Assembly (NCBI RefSeq): GCF_000967725.1
Contig: NZ_JXYE01000019.1
Coordinates: 1-38,759 of the forward strand
Direction: 5' to 3'
DNA: 38,759 bases
Source of the DNA: Loktanella sp. S4079
Lineage (GTDB): Bacteria; Pseudomonadota; Alphaproteobacteria; Rhodobacterales; Rhodobacteraceae
Position numbers and translations under genes: made by a program. Below the pieces are notes generated by a model. It worked only from the letters and a program-made list of their open reading frames with translations. It did not search any database and was not told the origin of the DNA. Every line of letters begins with the position of its first letter. Position 1 is the stretch's first letter. Of the stretch, positions 8,815 to 16,119 are shown one piece after another.

Positions 8815-9882
8815 TCAGCCCTTTCGACCCGCCTCAGCCGTCAGAGCAGCCAACCTGTAGAACCCATGCGCCATTTTGCTGAAGGGCGTGAGCAGGAAGA
8901 ACGCGAGAACGGCGCCGAGATGGATCGCAAGGAGGGTCGGCATGACCGTCGTTTGACCCAGCGCGTAGAGCGCAAGCCCGCTGAAGCCGACAAAGCCCAG
9001 CAATCCGACAAAGGCCATCTCTCCGCCAAAGGCGGCGGTTGCGCCCAAGGACCGGTCCGAACGCAGCTTCAGGCGGATCATCTCAAAGCAACCCACTACA
9101 AGCAAAAGACCGCCGGAAACGCCCAGCAATTTGGGCAGCGACAAAAGCCCATAGGGCGCGGGCATGTTGAACACGTAGTGCATCACGGTCGCGACGCTGG
9201 TGGAGGCAAAACACAACAGAAAGCCGTACATCACCGCCTGATGCACCGCGCGCCGGGCGTGGGTAAAGCGGTCCTCATCCTCGAAATTGCAGCCGTCGCC
9301 ATGCCCGCCCTTGAGATTCCGCATGTTGGCGGCCTGCTTCAACGCCTTCACCAAATGGGCGGGTTCAAATGGCCCGGCATCGACACGCCTCCAGTAACGG
9401 CGCAAGCTGACCGCGATACTGAACAGTGGGAACAGGAAAGCCGGCAAGAAGATCGCCACCATCGCATTGTGCGAAAGAACGGCGTAGAATCCTTCGCCTC
9501 CGGCGGAACTTAGGGCACGAGCGGCCCAGAACAACAGGGCAAACCCGATGACGGTCACGATGGCAATCAGCACGCCGTTTTTCTGAAACGCCTTCCCTGC
9601 GGCGCGGGGAAAGGCGAGTTCCTCCCAGCTGTCCTGGCGCACGTTCGCCAGCGCCTGCGGGAGATTGAGATCGAATTCATGCGGGGCGGTGTATTGGCAA
9701 GCGTAGTAACAGCCCCGGCAATTGTGACAGAGGTTCGCCAGTTGCGTCAGATCCCCATCGCTGAAGGCGCGCTCGGCGTGCAGGGCGGGGAAAACCGAAC
9801 AGTAGCCCTCGCAATAGCGGCAGGCGTTACAAATCTCGGCCTGACGGCGGGCCTCTTCCAGAAAATCAGTTTGAATTTGCAT
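8815..9882 (-). CDS. tcuB: Tricarballylate utilization 4Fe-4S membrane protein TcuB
   Basis: TcuB, about 355 residues, passes electrons from the flavin of TcuA into the quinone pool. Two ferredoxin-like clusters near the N-terminus are visible: CNACRYCEGYC and CHNCRGCYYAC. Several membrane helices follow (around residues 95-120, 130-150, 215-240, 250-270, 290-310 and 320-340). I choose ATG 9882 (MQIQTDFLEE), which has GGAGG 9 bases upstream, over the longer 9927 start that would run deep into tcuA. It then overlaps the 3' end of tcuA by 17 bases, so the two are translationally linked. It is the last gene of the gntR-tcuA-tcuB operon. The family fit is strong. Confidence 0.9.
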   Translation of the reverse strand: MQIQTDFLEEARRQAEICNACRYCEGYCSVFPALHAERAFSDGDLTQLANLCHNCRGCYYACQYTAPHEFDLNLPQALANVRQDSWEELAFPRAAGKAFQKNGVLIAIVTVIGFALLFWAARALSSAGGEGFYAVLSHNAMVAIFLPAFLFPLFSIAVSLRRYWRRVDAGPFEPAHLVKALKQAANMRNLKGGHGDGCNFEDEDRFTHARRAVHQAVMYGFLLCFASTSVATVMHYVFNMPAPYGLLSLPKLLGVSGGLLLVVGCFEMIRLKLRSDRSLGATAAFGGEMAFVGLLGFVGFSGLALYALGQTTVMPTLLAIHLGAVLAFFLLTPFSKMAHGFYRLAALTAEAGRKG

Positions 9883-11254
9883 GGGCCGCGGCCTCCTTAC
9901 CTGCGATGCGTCCGAAGACGGTTCCAATGGTCATGCCGAAGCCGGCGAGATAGCCTTGGCCAAGGATCGACCCGGCCATGGTTTCGCCCGCCGCCCAGAG
10001 GTTTGTGACAGGGCGGTTGCCGACGGAGCATTGTGCATGCTCGTCGACCTTCAGGCCGAGATAGGTAAACGTCACGCCGGTGCGCAAAGAATAGCCGTAG
10101 AACGGCGGTTCAGTGATCGGGCGCGCCCAGTTGGTTTTCGGCGGGTTGAGGCCGGTGGTCGTGACGCCGTCGAGTTCGGTCGGGTGAAAACCCGAGGTGT
10201 CGCCGCAGGCATCGTTGAACTCGCTCACGGTTTGCACCAGCGCGTCGGCGGGCAAGCCCATCTTGTCGGCTAGTTCCTCTAGCGTGTCCGCCTTGATCGG
10301 CGGGAAAACAGACGGCATGAACAGTTCCAGCGACTTGGCGTCGATGATCACGTATCCCACCTGATCGGGCTGCGCCGCGACAAGTCGCCCCCAGATGGCG
10401 TAGCGCTTGGGCCAAACGTCCTCGCCCTCGTCGTAGAACCGTTGGGCGTCCTTGTTCACCACGATGGAAAACGGCACGCAGTCCAGTCGCGTGACAATAC
10501 CACCGTCGAATTTCGGCGCGCGCCCGTCGATGGCGACGGCGTGACACTGGGTCGGGTCGCCGACCTGTTCGATCCCCTGATCCAGAAGATCGGCCAGAAC
10601 CACTCCGCGGTTATAGGGCGTGCCGCGGATCAGGAAATTCTTTGCCGCCGGTCCCCAGGCACGGGCAAGCCAGTCCGTATCGGCCTGAAAGCCTCCAGAG
10701 GCGACGACCACGGATTTCGGCGCGATCGTATGCATCTGACCGTTCTGAGTGTAGTCGATGCGGGTGACGCGATCCTCGTCCAGTTCCAGATGCGTTACGG
10801 CGGCCTCGTATTCGACCTGCACACCCAGTTTTTCAGCCGTGCGGTAATAGGCGTTCACAAGGCTTTTGCCACCACCAAGGAAAAAGGCATTTGTTCGCGC
10901 CAGTGACAGTGTCCCCGAGAGCGACGGCTGAAAGCGGACGCCGTGTTCTTCCATCCACGGCAGGCATTCTTCGGAGGTACGGATTGCCAGTCGCGCCAAC
11001 CCTTCGTCGGTCTTGCCGCCGGTGACCTTCATCAGGTCGGCAAGGTATTCCTCTTCGGTGTAGCTGTCGACCAGCGGGCCGAGCGGGCCATGGTGCATAC
11101 AGCGAAAGTTGCGGGTGTGGCGAGAGTTGCCACCGCGATAGGATTTGGGCGCGGTCTCGAGGATCAAGACGCGGGCACCTGCCTCGACGGCTGTGATGGC
11201 CGCGCAAAGCGCCGCGTTTCCGCCGCCGATAATGGCGATGTCGGGAGAGGTCAA
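9866..11254 (-). CDS. tcuA: FAD-dependent tricarballylate dehydrogenase TcuA
   Basis: TcuA, 462 residues, of the fumarate reductase/succinate dehydrogenase flavoprotein family; it oxidises tricarballylate to cis-aconitate. Seen: the ADP-binding motif IAIIGGGNAALCAA at residues 6-19, an Arg/His-rich segment YRGGNSRHTRNFRCMHHGPL, the VVVASGGF motif near residue 190, and a C-terminal NLWAAGETMAGSILGQGYLAGF flavin block. The start codon is TTG: it is the only start that keeps the glycine motif, a GGAGA lies about 6 bases upstream, and TTGA overlaps the stop of the gntR gene. Its partner TcuB follows with a short overlap. No TcuC-type MFS importer is present; the TTT transporter nearby probably serves that purpose. 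Confidence 0.92.
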   Translation of the reverse strand: MTSPDIAIIGGGNAALCAAITAVEAGARVLILETAPKSYRGGNSRHTRNFRCMHHGPLGPLVDSYTEEEYLADLMKVTGGKTDEGLARLAIRTSEECLPWMEEHGVRFQPSLSGTLSLARTNAFFLGGGKSLVNAYYRTAEKLGVQVEYEAAVTHLELDEDRVTRIDYTQNGQMHTIAPKSVVVASGGFQADTDWLARAWGPAAKNFLIRGTPYNRGVVLADLLDQGIEQVGDPTQCHAVAIDGRAPKFDGGIVTRLDCVPFSIVVNKDAQRFYDEGEDVWPKRYAIWGRLVAAQPDQVGYVIIDAKSLELFMPSVFPPIKADTLEELADKMGLPADALVQTVSEFNDACGDTSGFHPTELDGVTTTGLNPPKTNWARPITEPPFYGYSLRTGVTFTYLGLKVDEHAQCSVGNRPVTNLWAAGETMAGSILGQGYLAGFGMTIGTVFGRIAGKEAAAHANSN

Positions 11255-11928
11255 AGCAAGTCTCCATCGTAGTTAGGGGGGGTGTGGCTGCTGGCGCGCA
11301 GGTCGCGTACACGAACCCGCTGGGCGGCCTCGATATGTGCCCGCATGGCGGCTTCCGCCAATGTGCCATCGTGCGCCTTGATCGCGTCGAGAATGCCAAA
11401 ATGTTCTTCAACAGCCTTCGTCGCGCGGTCTGGTTCGGTCAGGGTTGTTGGGCCAAGGATCATCAACGCCTTTTGCAACGCGTGGATGGATCGGGTGAGA
11501 AAGCGGTTCTTGGCCGCATCCAGCAAGGCCGCGTGGAATTGCCGGTTCAAAATGAAGGCCTCGGGTGCATTCCCCAATGCGGCCATCTGCTGATTCATCT
11601 CGAAAAGTTCTTCGATTTCGATGTCCGAGGCGGCGCGGGCGGCGAGCCGCGCAGCGGTGCCTTCGAGGACGGCGCGCATCTCGTAGAGTTCCATGACCTC
11701 GGCGTAATCGAGCCTGCGGATCGTGGCGCCCTGGCGCGGGACGTGGGTGACGATCCCGTCGGCCTCGAGCTGGCGGATGGCCTCCCGAACGGGGGTGCGC
11801 GACACACCGAGCCGCTCCGCCAGTTCGGTTTCGCGCAGTCGGTCGCCGGGGTTGAGCCGACCTTCGCGCAGTTCGCTCAGCAGGCGCAGATAAGCACCAT
11901 TGCCCTGTGGGGCGCTGTCATCGTCCAT
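11251..11928 (-). CDS. GntR-family regulator, FCD (FadR-like) subfamily
   Basis: A 225-residue regulator with an N-terminal winged helix (residues 10-75: GDRLRETELAERLGVSRTPVREAIRQLEADGIV, a textbook GntR pattern) and a C-terminal all-helical FCD ligand domain (residues 80-215). FCD regulators sense carboxylic acids and usually repress. It is the first gene of an operon with tcuA and tcuB, overlapping tcuA by the four bases TTGA. An 18-bp palindrome lies 25 bases upstream in the space shared with the AbrB-type gene. It therefore probably controls the tcu genes and itself. The well-known Salmonella tcu regulator is LysR-type, so this is a different regulatory solution. Confidence 0.9.
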   Translation of the reverse strand: MDDDSAPQGNGAYLRLLSELREGRLNPGDRLRETELAERLGVSRTPVREAIRQLEADGIVTHVPRQGATIRRLDYAEVMELYEMRAVLEGTAARLAARAASDIEIEELFEMNQQMAALGNAPEAFILNRQFHAALLDAAKNRFLTRSIHALQKALMILGPTTLTEPDRATKAVEEHFGILDAIKAHDGTLAEAAMRAHIEAAQRVRVRDLRASSHTPPNYDGDLL

Positions 11929-11953
11929 GGGTATCGAGCCTCTGATTCAATCT

Positions 11954-11971
11954 TGTATCCAGGTGGATACA
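11954..11971. promoter_or_regulatory. Candidate GntR operator
   Basis: TGTATCC-AGGT-GGATACA is a perfect 7-bp inverted repeat with a 4-bp spacer, in the 82-base divergent space between the gntR gene and the AbrB-type gene. The TGTATnC...GnATACA form is in keeping with known FCD-type GntR operators. Binding is inferred. Confidence 0.55.
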
Positions 11972-12010
11972 GTCGTACACAATGTGCGTCAAGATGTGTA
12001 GGAGGTCGGC

Positions 12011-13063
12011 TTGCGCAAACATCTTTCCCATTCGCATGCGCGGCGTGCATTGACCTTTGGACTCGCGGCTGCGGGGACGGCAGTGTTTTGGTCGTTGGGC
12101 CTGCCCTTGCCGTTCCTCTTCGGACCCATGGCCTTTTGCCTCGCGGGCGCTTTGGCGCATTTGCCACTGAAAGGCTTCGGGCAGGTGTCGGTTGCCGCGC
12201 GCACCATCCTGGGGGTCGCGGTGGGCGCGTCGATCACGCCGGAGATGGTGGCGCATCTGCCGCGTATGGCGCTTTCGGTGGCGCTGATCCCGATCTTCAT
12301 CGCCATGATCGCGGCCATCGGTGTACCGTTTTTTCGTAAACTCTGGGGATTTGATGCGCCGACGGCCTATTACGCAGCCATGCCCGGCGGGCTTCAGGAT
12401 ATGGTGATCTTCGGCACCGAGGCGGGAGGAAACCCCCGCGCACTGTCATTGATCCATGCAACAAGGGTACTGATCATTGTGACACTCGCCCCCTTTATCC
12501 TCAGCCATTTCTACGGTGCCGCCCTGACCAATCCCATCGGTGCGCCCGTGGCCGACCTGCCGTGGTCCGAACTGCTGATCATGGTCGCCGCCGCTATCAT
12601 CGGCTGGAAAGGCGGGGAGCGGCTGGGCCTTTTCGGGGCGTCGATCCTCGGGCCGATGATTGTCACTGCGGTTTTGTCTCTCGCAGGTGTCGTGCATTTC
12701 CGCCCGCCCGCAGAGGCGATCCTGACGGCGCAGTTCTTTATCGGCTGCGGCATCGGCGTCCAATTTCTCGGCGTCACCTGGCGCGAGTTGACCCGCGTGG
12801 TCGCGGCAGGCGTCGCATATGTGCTGGTTCTGGCGGTGCTGGCTGCCGGTTTTTCTGGGCTGGTGACGGCACTCGGATTGGGCGATCCAGTGCCCGCTTT
12901 TCTGGCCTTCGCGCCGGGCGGCCAGGCCGAGATGACAGTGTTGGCCATCGTCACCGGTGCGGACCTCGGCTTTGTCATCGTCCACCACCTGACGCGTATC
13001 GTGATCGTGATCGTCGGCGCGCCGGTAATGGCCGGGCTTATTGCCCGTAGACGGAAGGGTTGA
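12011..13063 (+). CDS. AbrB-duplication family membrane protein (putative permease)
   Basis: A 350-residue very hydrophobic protein with about ten membrane segments in two similar halves; each half contains a GxxMPGGxQDM / FAPGGQAEM-type motif (AAMPGGLQDMVIFG near residue 121; LAFAPGGQAEMTVLA near 299). This is the membrane 'AbrB duplication' family. Despite the name it is unrelated to the DNA-binding AbrB regulator and is suspected to be a small-acid permease. The start is TTG 12011 with GGAGGT only 4 bases upstream. It diverges from gntR across the palindromic operator, so the same regulator may control it. It converges on, and overlaps by 26 bases, the D-2-hydroxyacid dehydrogenase gene. 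A role in tricarboxylate transport is a guess from position. Confidence 0.82.
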   Translation: MRKHLSHSHARRALTFGLAAAGTAVFWSLGLPLPFLFGPMAFCLAGALAHLPLKGFGQVSVAARTILGVAVGASITPEMVAHLPRMALSVALIPIFIAMIAAIGVPFFRKLWGFDAPTAYYAAMPGGLQDMVIFGTEAGGNPRALSLIHATRVLIIVTLAPFILSHFYGAALTNPIGAPVADLPWSELLIMVAAAIIGWKGGERLGLFGASILGPMIVTAVLSLAGVVHFRPPAEAILTAQFFIGCGIGVQFLGVTWRELTRVVAAGVAYVLVLAVLAAGFSGLVTALGLGDPVPAFLAFAPGGQAEMTVLAIVTGADLGFVIVHHLTRIVIVIVGAPVMAGLIARRRKG

Positions 13064-14012
13064 CCATGTGGATCGGCGCGCCTTCGGCGTAGGCGTTCAC
13101 CTGTGCAAAGATGTCGTAGAACTGTTTGTCGAATTCGTCTTCGGTCACGAAACCGATATGGGGCGTGGCGATCAGATTCGGATGCGCCAGAAGCGGATCG
13201 GCCGGGTCTTTCATCGGCTCGGTGTCGAAAACGTCGATGGCGGCTATGCCGGGGCAGCCCGCATTCAGCCCCTCCAAAAGGGCACCGGGAGCGATCAGAC
13301 CCGCGCGTGAGGTGTTCACCAAAACGGATTTCGGCCCCATGTAGGCCAAATCCTCTGCGGTGACGATCCCGCGTGTCTCCGGCGTCAGCCGCAAATGCAA
13401 GGAGACCACGTCACTGTCGGCAAAAAAGGCCGCGCGGCTCGTCGCAACGACCTCGCCATTGTCCTCTGCCCGGTCGCGCCCCGCCTCCGAGGACCACCAG
13501 ACAACATTCATCCCAAAGGCGCGGGCATAATCGGCCACCACGCGCCCGATGCGCCCATAGCCATAAAGGCCGAGCGTGCGACCGCGCAAAGTGCGGCCGA
13601 CACCCATCTGCCACGCGCCGGCCTTGACGCTGGCCATCTGCTGCGGCAGCTGGCGCATGGCGGCGAGGATCAGCGCAAAGGTCAGCTCGGCCGCGGCGTA
13701 ATTCGCCCCATTCGCTCCCTTGTTCGAACAGAGCAAAACGCCCGCGTCCGTGCAGGCGTCCACATCCACATGCGGCCAGGCCCCGCGCTGCGAGATCAGC
13801 CGCAGGTTCGGTAGCCGCTCAAGAAGATCGCGGGTGACGCGAGTGCGCTCCCGGAACAGCACGACGCAATCCGCATCGGCAAGCCGCGCGGCCAGCGCCG
13901 CAGGATCAGGTTCATGATCGGTCCATACGGTGACATCATGTCCCTCGAGCAGCCCAAAACATGGCAGTTCCCGTAGGGTATCGAACCAGTCGTCGAGTAT
14001 ATGGACCTTCAT
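13038..14012 (-). CDS. D-isomer-specific 2-hydroxyacid dehydrogenase
   Basis: A 324-residue NAD-dependent 2-hydroxyacid dehydrogenase of the phosphoglycerate/formate dehydrogenase superfamily. Seen: the Rossmann motif LGLYGYGRIGR at about residues 143-153, then NTSRAGLI with the catalytic Arg region, DVFDTEP with the catalytic Glu, and TPHIGF with the catalytic His. I start at ATG 14012 (MKVHILDDW) rather than at the TTG 14027, which would overlap the small ORF upstream. It is the last gene of the tctC operon, 11 bases after the small ORF. Its 3' end overlaps the convergent AbrB-type gene by 26 bases. The substrate cannot be read from the sequence; from context it may handle a hydroxyacid arising from the tricarboxylate route. 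Confidence 0.9.
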   Translation of the reverse strand: MKVHILDDWFDTLRELPCFGLLEGHDVTVWTDHEPDPAALAARLADADCVVLFRERTRVTRDLLERLPNLRLISQRGAWPHVDVDACTDAGVLLCSNKGANGANYAAAELTFALILAAMRQLPQQMASVKAGAWQMGVGRTLRGRTLGLYGYGRIGRVVADYARAFGMNVVWWSSEAGRDRAEDNGEVVATSRAAFFADSDVVSLHLRLTPETRGIVTAEDLAYMGPKSVLVNTSRAGLIAPGALLEGLNAGCPGIAAIDVFDTEPMKDPADPLLAHPNLIATPHIGFVTEDEFDKQFYDIFAQVNAYAEGAPIHMVNPSVYGQ

Positions 14013-14023
14013 GCCTTGGCCTT

Positions 14024-14185
14024 TCAAAAGTTGCCCGAAAGCGCCTTGATCGCGCGACAGACCCGTTCGTGCAAGAGGATCAGGTCCGCCTTGCCCGGAG
14101 AATCTTCAGCGATACGTTGCGATAGGTCGTTGCGCATCTCTTCGAGATCGCGACGGGTATGGGCAAGTTTTTCGTAATCACTCAT
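14024..14185 (-). CDS. Small 53-residue protein in the tct operon
   Basis: A small ORF of 53 residues beginning MSDYEKLAHTRRDLEEMRND and ending AIKALSGNF. It lies exactly between the universal stress protein (10 bases after that stop) and the hydroxyacid dehydrogenase (11 bases before that start), which is the spacing expected of a real operon gene. It is highly charged with a heptad-like Leu pattern, so it is probably one or two soluble helices. It has one Cys (RVCRAIK) and neither a signal peptide nor a membrane segment. I do not recognise a family; it could be a small partner of one of its neighbours. Confidence 0.65.
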   Translation of the reverse strand: MSDYEKLAHTRRDLEEMRNDLSQRIAEDSPGKADLILLHERVCRAIKALSGNF

Positions 14186-14195
14186 GGTTGAGGCC

Positions 14196-15011
14196 TCAGT
14201 GAGAGAGTAGAACAGGGATGGTGCTGCGCGACAGGATGTTGGTGGTCACACCACCCAAGAAATCCTCTCGAAACTTCGAGTGCTCGTAGGCACCGATCGC
14301 CAATAGCGAGGGGTCATGTTTCTTGCACCACGCAAGCAGGGTGTCCGCCACGGGATGCGTTTCCGGCCAATCTTCATGGATCGCCTCGACCCCGTGACGG
14401 GACAGATGCAGCATCAGATCGTTAATGGGCCAGGCGTTACGCGGCCCGACGGTGAGCACGCTGACGCGGCCATCATCTTCGAGCAGGCGCAGACTGTCCG
14501 AGAGCGCCCGCGCGGCTGCGCGCCCGCCGTCCCAGGCCAGGGCCGCATGGCTGTGCGTGGCTCCGGCATCGTATCCGGCAGGCACCACGATGACGGGACG
14601 GCCCGACAGGAGTGCGATGCGGTCGGGGTGTAGCGTGACGTGTTCGTCATCTTCGTCCGAACGGGAACCGACGATCAGCATGTCGTAGTGGCGCGCGGCC
14701 TCCGACAGGACTTTATCGACGCGGCCCGAGACCTCTTTCAGTTGCAACACATTGGTAAGCCCCAGCGCATTGCGCTCTGCCTCAAACCTCTCTTCGATCT
14801 CGCTCAGGATGCCGGTGTTGGCAGCTTCGAGCAAAACGCGGGCTTCTTTCGAAATCCAACGTGAGCGTTTGTCGATCACCTCATGGGTGGTGTGGGCCAT
14901 CATGGCGGTAACATGCGCGCCTAGCCGGCTTGCCATCGACGCCGCATAACGCAGCGCAGCCACCGAGCCGTCAGACCCGTTGAAGGCCACGAGGAGGTTC
15001 ATCATCGGCAT
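14196..15011 (-). CDS. Universal stress protein, two-domain type
   Basis: A 271-residue Usp-type protein, nearly twice the single-domain length. The first domain starts LLVAFNGSDGSVAALRYAASMASRLGA; the second begins around residue 150 (ALAWDGGRAAARALSDSLRLL) and ends with GAYEHSKFREDFLGGVTTNIL and IPVLLSH, the normal end of the Usp fold. The classical ATP motif G-x2-G-x9-G(S/T) is only approximate in the second domain. It starts 1 base after the stop of the PrpF-like gene, so it is strongly coupled to it. TTT and TRAP transporter operons often carry a Usp gene of unknown function, perhaps a regulator of transport. Confidence 0.87.
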   Translation of the reverse strand: MPMMNLLVAFNGSDGSVAALRYAASMASRLGAHVTAMMAHTTHEVIDKRSRWISKEARVLLEAANTGILSEIEERFEAERNALGLTNVLQLKEVSGRVDKVLSEAARHYDMLIVGSRSDEDDEHVTLHPDRIALLSGRPVIVVPAGYDAGATHSHAALAWDGGRAAARALSDSLRLLEDDGRVSVLTVGPRNAWPINDLMLHLSRHGVEAIHEDWPETHPVADTLLAWCKKHDPSLLAIGAYEHSKFREDFLGGVTTNILSRSTIPVLLSH

Positions 15012-15012
15012 G

Positions 15013-16101
15013 TCAGTGCCCTTTCCATACGGCGGACGGCACGTAGATCAGTCCATCCGCAAGTTTGCGCGCTGTTCGCATCAGTCCGGCGGAATTCAGC
15101 GTGAAGTGATTGTTCATTTCGAAATCCACCAGTACCTCGATGGTGCCTGAGGCATGTTCTAGCACGACATTCGCGGGGCTGGTGGTCGGGCGCTCAAGCA
15201 GCCCGTCCGCCACGGTACCCGGTGTCAACGCGCAAGTCGCGAGGCATTGCGAGCCGGTGACCGCCATGGACGGATGCGTGGTCCAAGGCATGAAATAGCG
15301 CGTTGCGATGGTGCCGCCGTCGCGGGCCGGGGCGAGCAGACCGAATTTCGGCGTCACGGATTGCGACACGTCCCCCATGCCCATAGCCGCCCCCGCCTGT
15401 CGTCGGACGGCCTCCATCCGCGCAAAGAATTCGCGGGTGTCATCCAGCTCCTGAACGGTCTCATACCCGGTCAGCCCGAAATCGGCGGCGCGGGCGATGA
15501 CCATCGGCATGGCGACATCCATACAAGTGACCTCGATCCCCTCAAACGTGTCGCGCAGATTGCCGGTGGGCAGGAACGCCCCTGTCGAAGATCCCACAAC
15601 ACCCATAAAGCTCAGCGCGATCGGGGCTGCGGTTCCCGGCACGCCTGCAATCGCGGTGTCACCGTCGTAGCGTAGCGCCCCCTGCGGCGTCTGAACCCGA
15701 GCCAACACCCGCGCGCCTGTGTTGACAGCGCGGATCTTGACCTCGGTCTCATTGTCACAGGGCGTGACCAGCCCCATCTCGACCGCCGCAGGGCCGACAC
15801 CGGAGAGGATATTACCGCAGGTGGGTTTAAAATCCACCAGCCGATCCTCGACAGAGACCTGCGCGAAAAAGTAATCCACGTCTGCCCAGTCATCATCTGA
15901 GGGCGACAGCATTGCGACCTTGGTGGACACCGCTACGCCGCCGCCGATGCCGTCGATGTTGATCGCATGGCCAGAGCCAATGACGGAAAGCAGAACTTCG
16001 GCCAGGGTCTCGCGATCCTGCGGCAGGTCCTTGCTGTTGAAATACGGTCCACGCGAGGTGCCGCCACGCATAAAGACGAAGGGAATGCCTGTCTGTGTCA
16101 T
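15013..16101 (-). CDS. PrpF-family isomerase (4-oxalomesaconate tautomerase / aconitate isomerase-like)
   Basis: A 362-residue PrpF-family protein, a diaminopimelate-epimerase-like fold whose members move double bonds in aconitate, methylaconitate or 4-oxalomesaconate. Seen: IPFVFMRGGTSRGPYF at the N-terminus, IDGIGGGVAVSTKVAML, FKPTCGNILSGVGP with the conserved active-site Cys (family TCGN motif), and QSVTPKFGLL. I choose ATG 16101 (MTQTGIPF), which has GGAG 8 bases upstream, rather than the GTG at 16110. It lies 18 bases after tctAB and 1 base before usp. Next to a tricarballylate dehydrogenase, which makes cis-aconitate, a trans/cis-aconitate isomerase role is the most attractive reading; GalD-type tautomerase is the main alternative. 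Confidence 0.85.
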   Translation of the reverse strand: MTQTGIPFVFMRGGTSRGPYFNSKDLPQDRETLAEVLLSVIGSGHAINIDGIGGGVAVSTKVAMLSPSDDDWADVDYFFAQVSVEDRLVDFKPTCGNILSGVGPAAVEMGLVTPCDNETEVKIRAVNTGARVLARVQTPQGALRYDGDTAIAGVPGTAAPIALSFMGVVGSSTGAFLPTGNLRDTFEGIEVTCMDVAMPMVIARAADFGLTGYETVQELDDTREFFARMEAVRRQAGAAMGMGDVSQSVTPKFGLLAPARDGGTIATRYFMPWTTHPSMAVTGSQCLATCALTPGTVADGLLERPTTSPANVVLEHASGTIEVLVDFEMNNHFTLNSAGLMRTARKLADGLIYVPSAVWKGH

Positions 16102-16119
16102 GTCCTTCACTCCGTTGGA

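Noticed and set aside
9883..9927. A longer TcuB start at 9927
   Set aside because: It would overlap tcuA by 62 bases, while ATG 9882 has a good GGAGG site and the expected N-terminus.
12011..13063. Annotation as an AbrB transcription regulator
   Set aside because: The protein has about ten membrane helices in two halves and no DNA-binding domain; the name only reflects the family label.
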